A stretch of DNA of 64,000 nucleotides from Stratiolaelaps scimitus (GCA_019614645.1 JABWDB010000035.1:2480001-2544000), one strand, 5' to 3'. Shown: positions 26,160 to 40,192, counted from the stretch's first letter. Program-made: numbers and translations. The notes: generated by a model not told the origin, from the letters alone.

Positions 26160-26979
26160 TTGGTAGTTTTATTAAATCTTAATAAAACGTTTACAAGTTT
26201 AATTTAAAAAGAACATCAAATTATACAAAACTGAGATCAATCTGTACTTGTTGTTACGAGCGAATGGCAAAAACACAAGGGACGCGTAATTTACAGACAA
26301 GGCCCGTGCAATTCAATGTATTTAATTAGTTACCAGAGTGATCTAAAAACCAAACGTGTATATAACCAGAATACATATAGCCTAGGTGGCCAGCTTTTGT
26401 TACTCTCAATTATTACTATAATTATTATTACATTTCAAAATTAATTAAGGTATTCGAAATAGTTCCCATTCCAACACTCAACCAATAACTCTCATAACGC
26501 ATGACAACACTACATAACGCATGACATTACATAGCGACTTTACGAGCGGAGCGTTTTATTGCGGGACCGTAGGAAGTCTACCTGCCGTGTTTTTTTGCGT
26601 AATCAGCATGTCCCGTGACGGTACCGATTGCCATGCTGTGATCGCCTCCCAACGCGATCAGCTGGGCACACTCCTCGAGCGAGCGTGCCACCGTCTGCCG
26701 GATCGACTGCGAGGACGCAGCCATGTATCGCGTTCCACATTTGTCGTACTGGCCACATGAGCTCAAATCGATATCGCCAAAGTCGCGTACCGCCTGTCCA
26801 GTGACCGTCTCGACACCTGAGATGAGTCGGCCATCTTTGCGAATTCGAGCGGGAGCCATATCGGTGCCCGGCTTCTTCTGACCCCGCCACATGGGTATAC
26901 CTAGTACGCCGACGGAGCGAGCCCGATTTGCACTTGTGCATAGACTCCTCGTAGCTGTGATCAAAGCCATTTTGATCAT
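24499..26979 (-). CDS. Arginase, four exons, complete
   Basis: Arginase hydrolyses L-arginine to ornithine and urea with a two-Mn centre. The exons, in transcript order, are 26979-26582, 25995-25783, 25294-25225 and 24861-24499 (stop TGA). They sum to 1044 nt, or 347 aa, close to animal arginases (about 320-355). Family motifs are visible in order: GGDHS in exon 1, DAHPDLNTP and HGMPVSLL in exon 2, GLRDVDP at the end of exon 2, SFDIDSLDP and LDLVEVN in exon 4. All expected metal ligands are present. Introns are GT/AG, with phases 2, 2 and 0. The start is ATG 26979; a second ATG three codons later has a better Kozak context (A at -3, G at +4). The first ~20 residues are basic and Ser/Thr-rich without acids, so a mitochondrial presequence is possible. 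One position is unusual: the canonical SGN motif after DAHxDxN reads SGS. AATAAA lies 18 nt past the stop. Confidence 0.93.
26124..26156. repeat. (TA)n microsatellite in arginase intron 1
   Basis: TA dinucleotides within the first arginase intron. Confidence 0.97.
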
Positions 26980-28171
26980 TATGCGAATGGCACTGCTTGA
27001 TGGTGAAGTTGAAACTCACGAAGTCGCCTTCAAGCTGCTGTCAAAGATACCACAATAGTAAACGGACGGACGATATATGAGATTGATGTTTCCAGCGGTA
27101 ATTCACACGGGACATAGCATATTGACGGGCTCATAAACACACACACACACACACAGACCACGGCACATATTCACACAAGTGGTTGCAATTGTTAAGCGCA
27201 ATATTTCGTTGTACACTCGCATACTGCATACTACCAACGTGCATTTAGAAGCCGTACAATTGAACGAGGAGCGGGACGCGTATACTCAACGCAATTGTCA
27301 TACCCCCACTGACCGGGCACGGGAGAGTCTGATGGCGAGAGAAGGACTAAAAGCGAGGAGGCAGCAGCGTCTATGGGAGCTATGCTGTAAAGCTTCGCAA
27401 GATAACCAGCTCAAAGCAGCGAGACATCTTTTCCACTTTATAACTTTGTGATATCCGCGACGTAAGGTGGTGCGCAGTGCGGCAAAGCGGCGGACGACGA
27501 AACACAATCGAGTGTGGCCACCAGATTCTCCTTTGGGATGAGGTCACTCGTATCGTCGAAACGGTACTGAAACTAACACATTCACCATAGGCGTCATACG
27601 TTGGCTTCTCATCTCAATTGTCGACTTCACTGAGACGGCACATACACCTCGCACAGCTCTCACCCTCATTGCATATGATTGCTCGTTTACGCCTCCTCAT
27701 GTGATGCTGGTGGAGGTGGTAGTTTGTATCGTGAGTCATCTGCGGTGACGGTGTCAGACTTCTAACGCAATTAGAAATCTCTTATGTGCTTATCAGATAC
27801 GAAACGGCATCTGACAAAATAGCATCGTATCGATTACTTGATGGTTAAAGTTTAGCGACAATTATTCCTCCCAATTTGGGTCTCTTGATGAAATCCTTTT
27901 TTGATCTATCGTGTGACGATTCATAGAGTTCAAACGATTTTGGTAGTGTTTTTTTTTGGTTAATTTCGTTTCGATAGCATTGTAAAGATTCAAACTGTTA
28001 AATATTGGCCGGAAACAAAAATATTAAAAAACCGTTCGCTTGGGCTGATGTTTATTGATTTGTTGAGGTTAACACGCATTTTAGGTCGAAAAGCCTTTTT
28101 TTTTCAGGAAGCAGGGGGGGCGGAAATAACGGTCGGTTTACAGCACCCCAGCACCCTGGTCTCACACTGGC
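26980..28171. other. Upstream region of arginase
   Basis: The roughly 100 bp before the start are presumably 5' UTR and core promoter, and a CA repeat lies at 27136-27155. No TATA box is convincing. The rest shows no gene. Confidence 0.4.
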
Positions 28172-28291
28172 AATATTTGTTTTTATTTTTAATATTCAAT
28201 TAATCATAAGGATAATAATGTAATTTATTTTAATATTTGCTTTTATTTTTAATATTCAATTAATCATAAGGATAATAATGTAATTTATTTT
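28172..28291. repeat. Two tandem 60-bp AT-rich units
   Basis: 28172-28231 is repeated at 28232-28291 with one substitution (TTTGTTTT against TTTGCTTT). The second unit is also the left arm of the palindrome that follows. Confidence 0.9.
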
Positions 28292-28344
28292 AATATATTA
28301 AAATAAATTTCATTATTATCCTTATGATTAATTGAATATTAAAA
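28247..28344. repeat. 98-bp near-perfect palindrome
   Basis: Both 49-bp arms match with a single mispair (GTAATTT against GAAATTT) and no spacer; the centre lies in TAATATATTA. The sequence is AT-rich and would extrude as a long hairpin. The right arm includes TTATCCTTATGATTAATTG. Confidence 0.92.
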
Positions 28345-29869
28345 GTACACGACGGCTGAGTGACGCATGTGCATCAAGCATTCACGTAACCCTTACCATA
28401 AAATAATAAGGGTTATTTCAGCACCTTGCCAAAACAATTAGAGCCGCGATTTGATAAGATATAGTGCCGATATAGCCAATTGTAGCGGACACGACTCGAC
28501 GATCGTCCGTAGTTTTGTCTGGCAAGCAATTTCTTTGAGATCTGAAAACGAACTATATGTGGATGGAGGAATGGTTAAGCAATCGAATTTACTTCATATG
28601 CTTTAGTTATTGCCAGCAGGTGGCTTGTAAAATAGTGGATGCAGGCGGGGCTAGTTACGCCACGTATAATCCCCGTCAATATACTTGCTGACTACAGAAA
28701 TCTGGCAGTTGTTCCATGTGGCATCCATCGACTGTTTCTGCCGAAGCAAAGACTTGCTCGCATGGTACGTATACACCCGTAAGCTGTTGCTAGAAACGGC
28801 CTCGTAATGAAGGCTTTTATCATAGTTCATTATAGGTGAATCGGAGAAACCCTTTCACGAAAAGCGCCACCATCAGCTTCGGGTTCAATATGGCACCCAA
28901 CTCAATCCGCGCGGAGTTGAGTTCATTCGGTAATCTTGTTGAAATTATGCAGCGCAATTTCGCGAAACCATCCTGTCGGCTCGACCATAAAGTGGTTTAC
29001 CGCTCATGTCAGTTCAACAAAATGACATCGATACTCGGCCACTTGGTAATAATACACTATTGTCGCCCATTTTATAGCGTTCACCATTTCAACTCGACGG
29101 TACAATAAGTTCATCATGACGTAGAGATCCTGCTTGTCCACGTTGTCGAAAAAAGGTAGTTCGAATTTTACTCACGTTACTGCGTAAGTGGGCAAAACGA
29201 AAGATTGATTTCAGGTGTCCGCATATGGATACCGACACGATGTTGTAACTCCCGATTCCCTTGACGCAGCCACCATCCGTCGGCACATCGCACGACGACG
29301 AACATCTGGTACGATCGAGTTTTCAGCGCACAAGTAATGAATGTTATCCATTGCGAAATGCAGCTGTTTGAATTTCATTACGGTCCCAGGTTGTTGAGAT
29401 CCCTAGCGTTCGCTTGTGGATACAGCCCTTCAACACTATTGCATTAGGTGTAACCGTTTCCTGTGATGGGTTGTATCAGGTGAATAACAAGGGACTCACA
29501 GAGTGGGTGGGAGATGCGATGTAAATTTGTCTGGAAAAGCCCAGTTTCCACTCGCGTATGGCTTCAGTTTATTATTACACCTGCTGAGATTCAGTTGATT
29601 GTTTCTTGAGGTCAGGCTTGTTCGTTAGTCACACTCAAACATGAATACTCCCCATATACAAAGGTCATTTCCCAGCAGAAACTTACGATCTTCCCGATAG
29701 GTTAACATCCCACCTCGGCCTGCCCTGTGAGTCGCAACAGGCGTAAAAGTCCTGGTTGACAACTTGTTCTATTTAGTTGTAGTATTTGGTAGTTGCTTGC
29801 TATATTTCGTTCGTAGTATGTAGCAGAATATAATACATTTGATGGTGAAAAACGGGCATTTATAACAAG

Positions 29870-29871
<2 letters not shown>

Positions 29872-29930
<59 letters not shown>
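29872..29930. repeat. (TA)n microsatellite
   Basis: About 29 TA units in the gene-poor region. Confidence 0.97.
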
Positions 29931-29933
<3 letters not shown>

Positions 29934-32900
29934 GATTTACATCGATCACAACGAGTCCGCCTACGAATGATAACCATTAACACGACGATTGCCGTAGTAC
30001 CCGCTGACTAATTCTAATATTTTAGGTTTTTACCCATTTCCGCCCGACGAGTCGGCTATTCTTTGTATCTCGATTTCGTCTTTTTTCTTCTTACTCATGC
30101 CCTCCATGGATATTTCAATTCTAATTCCCGACGGATCTGAAGTTTGGATTTTGCCTCTTGGCGGAAGAATCGCTTGCGAACGGACGTCTCGTCTGGTCCG
30201 TTCTCGATTCTCCCTCGAATCCGTACCTCAAAACTCTTTGAGTATAGCGCTAGGCCTATGTAACATCTCTGCTAAACTGATTGTATGCATCTAGAAATAT
30301 CTCAAGCTGAAAATGAGGCATCTGTCTATGGCCAATTCGCCGCACTTCGGCTACCCTGATGAGAGAACATACGACGCTGACCAACACGGGCAGTGGCCAA
30401 GACGCATGAGGAGTCCTCAAGGAATTAATTCGGGACGGTAGCTTTAGGCTCTGGGCTTCAGCGCAACACGATTCTGTGTACGGTTGCTGTTAAGCACCAA
30501 CCCGAGAAGCGGCACAGGAAGCTGCACAGATCATCTTAGATTGTGTCTGTGGTATACGCACGCAATATAACTACGCATTAAAAAAAGAGAAGAAGGATTC
30601 TACAACGGTGTATGTGTACACTACACCCATTTTCATGACGGGCCCACCTTGACTGAAAATAAACGAATACTTGTATTTGTATTATTGTACATTATTAATT
30701 GTGCAATTGAAATTAGTGTGCATATATTTTACCCACCTGGTATATCCTACGAACATTCAACAGTAATTGTATAATATTATGTATGTAATGTATACGATTA
30801 ATACGTTCCATCTCTTAATCCCTTAATGATTAGAACGTCGCGCTCCGTCGACAAGACTGCCCCACTCATATCAGGCTGTACCCCCAGCGAAAACAACGAC
30901 CGTAAACCGCGTCCGCCCACACGAGCACACGTACAAGTGAGAATGTCGGCGCTGGCTTGTCTGAGATATAATTACCCATTGAAGAATGAGCCTCACTCGA
31001 CAAGTGCTACCTAGATAGAGTGACAACCTGGTGGATGCGACAATGTTAGATAACCCAAAAAAATGGATCGGGACAAAACCACCATAAAAGACGTATACTA
31101 CAAGAAGCAGGACTCGGACATTCATCATTGAGCGAGTGAACGCGATGCCCTGAGTAGGTATATCAGTGTAGCATCGTAGTCTAGCGATTTACCGAAACTA
31201 ATACTCCGGCTACACTACTACGTCGTACATCGAGAGTGTGATCAGAACAATGGGGGGGGGGTGAACAACAGAGATAACGATGAAACAACTTGCGGGTGAT
31301 TGGACAAAATGGCCCATGACATCTTTGGATTACTGTGCGTAGGATTTGTACGGTAAAATGTCCCTTCGTGTAATACAAGAATTCATTACTCATTATCAAA
31401 TGTCATTTCGAGTAGGCTATAAATATATATATATATGCACGCAGAGTTTTGCGGTCGAGAAAGCGCGAAATACACCTAGCTAGCTAGCTAGCCATAGTAG
31501 CAAACGCCGAATGAGCTCAGCATGAGCAGTTCCATTTAAGAATAAAGTTCTTTTGTATTGTGAACTCATCATCTGGCTAAAGCCCTGCAGCTCTTGACTT
31601 TCTTCGACGTTGCTCGACCCAGGCCAGTCAGGTCACCTTGGATCACCTCACAATCCCTGGCGGCGGTTGTATTGTCCTATGGTAGTTGTGGCCATCACCG
31701 TTGTTGGCGTTGTTGTATATACGCACGCTACGCGCAGCATTCGCACGTATTCAGGGTTGTTGGTCACCGCGTCGTGACCCGCTGTCGCTGCCCTCATTGG
31801 TGCTATGCCTTCTTAATCAGCTGTCCGCCTGGGCGCGCCCATTCAAACTTCACCGGGCGGCGAGTACGGGCACTTCCGGTGGGGACCGGAAATGCACTCT
31901 GAAGGGTTCTTTCGCCTCAACGAATGCTCAAGGCGGCGGCAGCGGCGGTGACGGCGACGCAAGGAAGGCCTAGGGTGCTCGTGTCGGCATGTGCGTGCGT
32001 ACGGAAGCGGACGGTGGCAGAGGTGGCTGTGGAGCGTGGGGGGCAGGCTGCAGAGTCAGAAGTGACCGGGGAGAGATTTGCCGAGAAGGCCAGCCACTAA
32101 TGAATTCATTTGAGCGCCAGCTCGTACGGCTGAGACCACTCACAGGGAAGGCAACTGATAATGGAGACCTCTGGTGGAGGAGTCAGGTTGCGAAACTCGG
32201 GAAAGCGAGGCACAATGCGATCGGCTCGGTCAGCTTCAGGCCGAAGCAGAGTCCGATATACGCGTAATGAAATAGGAAGAAATTGGCAGCGACCCATAGC
32301 GAGGCCCAATGTGGATAGAGGGCAGGGACGTCAACCGAACGCGGATGAACTGGACACGTGTTGAGGGCGATTGGAAAGTTCGAAGTCACAGAGGACTCGG
32401 AGGGGAGCGACCTCGAGCAGTTGGCAAATATACTTTTGTTTGCATATTGTATATAGTTAGCTAGCAGGGGAATGGGCGTGGGCGTATCTTGGCATTTGAA
32501 GTCGAGACACACTCTGTCGCATGGATAGCGATCTAGCGATGATCTACGAAATGTAGAGTCAATTTTTGCAAAAATAGTCACGCTTAGTGCTTAGTGGAAA
32601 CAAGATATAGTGGGTGTTTTTTTTATATGACCTTGCGGTTGTCGTGGAAGTATCACATACTTGCACTACGTGTGGTGCAGAATTCGACATATATAAAAAT
32701 TCAATTTTGCCGAGGCAAGCCTGAAATAAGATTCAAGGCATCCAGGCTAGCTGAATTGACTTATATTGAGACGAAATAGCCTTTCGTCTAGAGATCAACC
32801 CTAATTTTCATTTAAGCCTACGTCACTACTAGCAAAACTTACTACAAAAAAAAGCAGGTGAATGAACAAATGGAAAACAAATTAGAGAAAAAAAACAATA

Positions 32901-34217
32901 TAAATACTCAACGTCTTGAGTTTGAGTCCATTTGGCAAGATATCCCAAAATCAATACCACTGTCCGGTACGGGGGCTGAGAGGACCAGTAGATCACTCTT
33001 TGCAATTGTATCCCATTCTATGAGAGCTTTAGAGAAATCGTTACTTACACAACTGAAGTCGACTGTCGAACAACACGAGCCTGCGACATGCACATAACAA
33101 TAAAACGGGACTTTGTCGTAAAACAGTCACACTTGTATCGTCCATTCTTCGTGGGCGGTATTAGTTTCTACGTAAGGCCACCTCGGCATAGGCCCTCTGG
33201 CCACCAGACATAGGCCCTCTTTTTCCGCGACAGTTTGGTTTCTCGACAAAAACACGTTCGTCCTAGATCATGGGCTAAGCAGGACGTATAAAATTAGAAT
33301 AACGAATCACGCCGTAACTGTTTAACGAGTTTTGAGGGTCTCTCTAGTCACCGAATTCGTAACGGTCTCTCGGTTAGTTATTCGCGTAACCACCTACTCG
33401 TATCGAGGACAGCTGATTGACAGGCTATTGGCAAATCGAATTTTCAACCGGTTCGGCCGTCGTATGCAGTCGACGACGAAATGAATACGACCAATGGAAC
33501 AGCATCTTCCGCCGTGAGATATCGCTAGAGACATATAGCAGCGAGCGAGAGGTCTGCCAGTAGTTTGGACTCGGGAAGTACAGGGTGATTGTCATCACGC
33601 AATGGTGTCGAGATCCACTTTGTTCGAGTCATACTGAACAACATGTATGAGGCAGTGTCTACTATGAGTTCTTGCATGAAGCTGGACCGGGTAATAGAAC
33701 ATCTTCCGAAGAAAGCAGAAAGAGCGCTACTAGGAAGAAAAAGAAGGAAGCTATAACGCACCGACTAAATGCGAGGCCATAGATGCTACCCCAACGCGTT
33801 GTATCATGCAACTCCATTCAAGGTTCTTATTGGTTAGTTCCATATCTCTGGTCGTTGGTCATGTGTAATAAACAATGTCTGTCTAACTCTTCGTGTATTT
33901 ACTTCGACTGTTCGCGCCGCTTGGCGGAGCGATAGGCGGCCTCCAGTTGTTCCTGCCGACATCTGGACGTGTTGAATGTCGGCATTCTGCTATACCCAGT
34001 GGGGTATTGAGGTACTTGCCTTGTGTATAATAAATTCAATAAAGCCTAAATGTCCAAGAGTCATCTCGTGAGCAAACCGTAACCGACCCTACTTCATCTA
34101 GCAACTAATTTGATTTTTAGTTAGAAATTTCCACTATTTATCAGGTGAAAGATTTTCCATATTCAGAATCGAACTCTGTAGTATAGGGTAACGCTAATTC
34201 GATTGAGAATAAGATTG

Positions 34218-34312
34218 TTTTTCGAGCTGACCCTCAGCTGTTCCCCTATCTGACAGGCCTCAGCTCTTAACCTTTAGGTATTACTATGAGGACCTGCCGG
34301 GACCACCTTTGC
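34218..34312 (-). mobile_element. Truncated retroposon with target-site duplication, copy 2
   Basis: About 95 bp lie between direct repeats of TTCGATTGAGAATA plus GATTG (34198-34217 and 34313-34331, one indel). The element has a T-run at its plus-strand left end, that is, a poly(A) tail on the minus strand. A target-site duplication of about 19 bp with an A-tail is the signature of LINE-mediated insertion. It includes the 61-bp repeat also found at 4385. Confidence 0.8.
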
Positions 34313-37300
34313 TTCGATTGAGAATAGATTGCATACAACCGACGAAATGTATAAATACTAGGGTTAGGTACAGCTTTTTTGCAATTATGGCTATCGTTCC
34401 AACGAGCAACTAAATGATGATGACCTTCAATGGATCATATCGTGCATATGTTGCTTTGTAGTGACCCGAATGGCCGCATCTCATCTGGAGGCCACACGCA
34501 AACTCAATGCAATGTTGTTAAATATCGTCGACGTTGTCATCAAAATGAGATATATTCTGGATCCGAATCTATGGCGCTAAATGTGGAGTGCACGTTATGG
34601 CACCTGAAGACGATCATCAATCTTGTGGGATCCATTGTTCAGTTAGACAACCCTTTGTTCCACTCTTGCTAATAAGATTTATTTGCTTGAAGATAATCAA
34701 AAGCGCTGCTATCAGCATCCGAGGATTTAGTTCGATGAAAGTAATAAAGACGGAAAGAAAGTTAAATATTTATAGAGTTCAGACCGTTTCAGCAGCGTGT
34801 GTTCATATATAATATTTGACATTATCAAGTATTGTATAATATGGGTATACCGTACAAATGTTCCTATTAATCAGAAAGATGAAACGAATCACATGCCTAG
34901 ATACCGCAAGGCATCAGGAGCCCCTATAGAGCCTTATTCATACCTTGGTTTCAGCCGAGAGAAACCGGCAGTGATGTAGCGCATACTTGACACGGTAGCA
35001 TCAGGCGTTAAAAGTTGCGCCTGAGACGAGGCGCTCTGAGGTAGACTCGAGAAACGACGAACGCCAACTCGGGTTCATCGAAAAATGCAGAACACAATTT
35101 TAAGCATACGCGAGCCTGTGACCACCTACCCGATGACTTCTCGCGTCTCGGGGGTAGACTACGCCATTCGTAATATTCTATTGAAGGGAATAATAGTTAA
35201 TTCCATGGAGTTGGTCGACTTGCATTGTTTCGTTTGGAAATGACAAAAAATTCAATTCAAAGCTCAAATGATTCTCTTATGCCTATAATAATTCCTGGTC
35301 TGTACTAACTCGACAGCGAATACAAACGGAACGAACAATGTTCAGGAGGAGGAGGAGGAACTGTGTATCGGCGAGTTATGCAAACCATCCGTATAATGCA
35401 TATCGCGAGACATCTATGAGATATCACGGAGACGAAATAACCGAAATGCGAAGACCTGCGCAGAGCATGGCCACACGTTGCCTTTTGCTCCAGACCCCGT
35501 GTTACACGATGATGACTGGATGGCCGACTTTCAATAGAAACGAACAATAATTTTGACATGCAGGCCTCTCCCTCGCTATGTCTATCGCTTATCTCTCCCT
35601 ATGCACAGCAAGGCTCGGCTAGTCAGCCACTGTGTTACATGACTGGGCGAAAAGAATGAACCGACAAGCTAAGCAATGAGCATTGATCCTTTCATTTGTC
35701 CTGGCCGTCAAGCGAAGTTGGGGGAGGCAACATTTCGAAAAAAAAAAAAGGCCAACGATAGGAGCTCGTAGGGGTTTCCTCTATTACTAGATAGTGCCTT
35801 TGAGCCTGGCCGCTTCATCCATAGCTCGGCCCGCAAATGGAAGGAGTTTGTTCCCTTTCACACGAGTTGTCATACATATGCAGCACCGAGCAGTGCATTG
35901 CGATCTATTGCAGATCACCAATAAGCTCTGCTCGGCTCCAGGTCTCGAAAAAGCACCTGCCTTATACGAGATGTCCCTAACGGCGCCACGAAATAGGGAG
36001 GCCCTCATGACTAGCTGGGTTGTCGCAACTGTATCGTATTGTGCCATGTCAGACAATGTGCCTCCGTGTCGCGCGAGTCGTTGGAGGGATCTTGCGTCGC
36101 GACATCGCATAAACTTGTGTCAATAGCCTTACATGACACTGCTACGATTGCTATCGAAATATTGACAGCCAATTTGAATGCGGAATCCAAAATGGAGCCC
36201 TTTGTTGAAGTCTTAAGGTCGGCACATGGCTGCACCCCAGTGAATATATATGTATATATATATATGGATTTTAGTGATGATGTGCATATGGAGGGAGAGG
36301 CTTCTTTTGTGTTGATAAGGTGCGAGTTAGGCGTTGGCTATACGATGTGTGGTATTTCATTATTATAAATACATTATGGAGGAAATGTATGTCACCCCTG
36401 AAAAATGAGGGCTTATTCATGCATTGTTTTCGTTTGGGTTAACCCAAAAGAAAACACATTTTATGGGTAAGCGTTAACGCCTGCATGTGCTAAAGTGCGC
36501 AGGCGCCCGTACGTCAGATACTGTCTTGATCAAATTGGGTCAGATCAAGATAAATGTGGTTATTTTACATTGGTATTATTTATATATTGTATATGGTGCA
36601 CATATAGATAAGATCTGTTTGGTTTTCCGTGTTGTTTTGTTTAAGATGCATTTAGTGTTACTTTGTATTCTAAGCGTAATTCATCTTCTTTCGAAGCCGT
36701 TTATCTAATAACAATATATAACAATATTCAAACAAGCACTTAAGCTGTAAATCCAGAATCGATGAGGACGTAGAGCATAACTCTCGATTTCGAATGACTT
36801 TTAGATATGTAGATGTGTTGGTAGATACATTTTTGTTTGATTTATTGGATATAAATCACGGTCTACGACAGACAAGCTGCTTTTAGTAAATTCATATTTA
36901 TTTTGAAGTTACATAACTACGTTTTTTTTTCCATTTAGCTCGAAATGTGCCAATCGTATTATCAGTTGTAGAGGGAGCATTGCGCTCGTGTGCTGTGTGT
37001 TTTCGCTATTCACCCTTATAGATTTTTGTTTTCTCCCGTACATTGGCAAGAGAAAGCATTCATACACCTCAAAGGTTATACCGACGACTCCAACCAGTTA
37101 TATACCGGGCAACTGCCCTGAGGGATTCCCACACTCTGCCGTTACCCAAATCAATCGCTTCGCGCTCTCACCAGCAAGCAATGCGCCGCACAGCAAACAA
37201 CCATTGGCCATTGGTGTGTTAGGAGGCCATAGTGCATCCGCAGGGAAAACAGCACGCTCCGATTTTCTGGGACAGTACACATCGTCCGGTTCCTCTGGCA

Positions 37301-37750
37301 TCACCCCGCCAGAGCCCCTCACCGTCTGAGATCGGCTACCTCCGTATGAGAGCAGAGGTATATTTAAAACGGGGCGTTGATCAGCGGACCGCCAACCGAG
37401 AGAATAGCGAACGTCCCTAATCCTTCCATCCGAATGTAACGAGTGTGGGAAATCTGCGACGCGTCGAGGCTCGCACGAAGACGATCGCGACTGTTAGTGC
37501 GCTACCGTAACAGTTCGAAACAGTCAAAACGCTGCGGGTGGAAAGCAGACGAGGGTGAGACGAGTCTGGCAGAGTCTCGTCATTTTGTTGCTGTCCGCTT
37601 GCCTGACTTCACGCGCATGACTTCGCGCGAGGTGATCACTTCGCTTGTTTCAGAGCGTTAGTCTGCAGGTAAGCAGGCGCTTGCTTCGCGTGTTCATAGC
37701 TTTCTCAAGCGAACTAATGCTATGGCCTGCTCCATCTGTGGTCTCTGAGC

Positions 37751-37775
37751 GCGTGTGTGTGTGTGTGTGTGTGTA
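37751..37775. repeat. (TG)n microsatellite
   Basis: TG run inside a GC-richer patch. CA/TG runs also occur at 17109-17123, 27136-27155 (upstream of arginase) and 49570-49589 (TFAM intron). Confidence 0.93.
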
Positions 37776-38313
37776 TGTGCATCGAGATTCGCCAACTGAG
37801 AAGCACCGTTTCGTCTCACCTCAACACTAAGAAGATTTCTTAGCTGGTGGCAGTGATTTGTTTGTTTTTGTTGGGCGAGGCTAACCACCTACCTTCGTGC
37901 CCACAACAAGAAGAACCTCGTCGTAGCCTGCTCACTCCCTTGCTTTGCGGTGTTCACCCTTTTCGTTGTCGCCTTCCCATACGCTCCCCTAATGCGTCTC
38001 TCGTGTTGTATAGCGGAGTCGAAAGTTCGCGCAGGCCACCTGGCGCGCGAGCATGCTCGCAGCTCACCCCTGGGTGAAGCGAAGCCAGTATTTGGAGATT
38101 CCCCAACACAGCGCTATATATATATATATGTGTGATGGTACTGATTATCTATTGCGAGGTGAATCGAGGTTCGAGAGTGGCTGTACGAGGTGTATGTGCC
38201 TTGTATAGCTACAGACGGAGCGCGTGTATAGAATACATCGACAGCTTGCGCGGGATTATAGCCGATCTTTAATCGAGGATCTGTAAAAACGACACGACGA
38301 ACGAACAACCACC

Positions 38314-38337
38314 ATATATATATATATATATATATAT
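38314..38337. repeat. (TA)n microsatellite
   Basis: TA run; a shorter one lies 190 bp earlier at 38115-38129. Confidence 0.95.
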
Positions 38338-40112
38338 GGAGACTCCCATCATCATCACAGTCCAATGTGCGCAGTTGTTATTCAATTAAGATTTAACCAA
38401 AGATAGTCGTCAGCAGTTTGCTTGAGCAGTGTAAATCATTCATCGTTCATTTATTGGGGAAGCCTTCTTCGCCCAGCTCTCGACCCTTCGCTAATATATT
38501 GCATAAAGCAGCAATTCTATTTAGGGATCCGATGTGTTCCGTTCTTCTGAAGCGTTTCAGCAAACGGATGGAGATCTACATTTCAATTCTACCGATGCAT
38601 GACGAGTTGACGGTGTGACTATCACAACCGCGGGTTGTCGATCAAGGCACCACAAGCACAGACGAATGCCACTTTCTAAGATAATGTGGAGAAAAGAAAG
38701 CAAACTGATCGAGGGAAACCTCTTTCAGTGATCGCTACAATTGTCCGATCTGTTTGGTGGTAACGAATATCGTCTGTTGTGAATCAACAAAATATCGTGT
38801 ACATTTTTCACTTAGGTCCATTTTTTTTCATGGATTTGAATTTGCAAAATAATTTAGTAATATTTGAATTTTAGTGAATTATTTAATTAACCCATCATTA
38901 GCCTCCTTTGCCAGGCTTAACAGTAAAACTGTCCGGATATTGTACTAATATATAGCAATAATGGCAGCGTTTCACAACCTACGACTCTCAGCAACGTTTT
39001 CGGTCTGGCTGGGTAGCGTTTGGTTACGTTTGCTTGCTTATATCGACCGATCGATAAACATCCAAACACATTCAATTGCCTGCGTTCGTTGATCATTAAA
39101 TGTTGTTGATGTCCAGTTCTGATCGTAACACGGAGGAGAAGTGCTCCTTAAAATTCGAAGGTTCGTATATGTACACCGAATGCTCTCGAGGGCCCCAAAG
39201 ATAAAGGGGGGGGACATAATGACTACTATATATCTTAGCATATCCAGTAAATGGTTTAGCTCCGCTCGTATAGACGACTAGCAACGATATTTTGTGGCCG
39301 ACCTCAACGTTAGATTCTCGACTCGGATAGGCAATCTTGTAAGTATGCACAGTGTGCTTCCATCGACCCTGTTTGCGTTTCGCACATGGGATCGAGAATT
39401 TTATTATAAAGCACTTTTTCTACTGTCACTATCGAGATGATACGTAGCGCGACACCACCTATCCGATGAATACGACATCAGTGCCAGCGGGCCATCCTCG
39501 TTCGATACGATGCGGTCAGATAGAGTGCTCCTGCTTTGATGGCGCGTATAATATAATAAATAATTTTCTCTCATAACGCTGCCCTCTCCCGTCTCTGCTG
39601 ATTCAAGGCTTCAAGTTCACCAACGCTTCTCAAGGTTACGTCCGTCCCACCGAAGCGTAGCTTCGATTTCCTGTTCAATGTCGAGCATAACAGTTCGCCA
39701 GCAATTGTCAACTGAATCCGTTTGCATCTGGGCCTCCATTTGATACCCACGCGAATGACCCATGTTCGTATGTCGAACGGTCGCTTTCGCTCCGATTTAC
39801 TGCCAAGCCATGGATTCGTACATGGAGGAGAATCGGAGCACCTGAAGAAGTCTGAGGTCAAAAAATGCGTAGGCGCACCTATATAACTAAACTACACAGT
39901 GCCAGCAACCGACTCGACTCGGGAAGTCATTCAGTATCTATGTACATCCGACCCTCAATGGATCTTGGGTGTGCGTGGGTGCGTGCACGCGTATGCATAT
40001 GCCCTATGCTAGGTATGTGCATGTGGATTATCAGCCCTACTAAATATGCATTAATGCTCACTGTGCGCGTTGTTCCTCTCATATGATTGTTGTTAGTTAC
40101 ATATTACAGAGC

Positions 40113-40115
<3 letters not shown>

Positions 40116-40192
<77 letters not shown>
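40116..40192. repeat. (TA)n microsatellite, longest in the window
   Basis: About 38 TA units with one G interruption near the right end. Confidence 0.97.

Noticed and set aside
28172..28344. CRISPR-like repeat array
   Set aside because: Only two direct units with no spacers, in a eukaryotic genome; it is a duplication plus palindrome.
35787..36235. Open frames on both strands near 36 kb as a degraded gene
   Set aside because: No motif and no agreement between strands; composition explains them.
39096..39861. Minus-strand frames ending GKLEALNQQRRERAAL-like and the HTYKIAYPSRESN segment as exons of one gene
   Set aside because: Each follows an acceptor-like AG and looks protein-like, but I found no family resemblance or in-phase donors linking them, and frames of this length are common here by chance.
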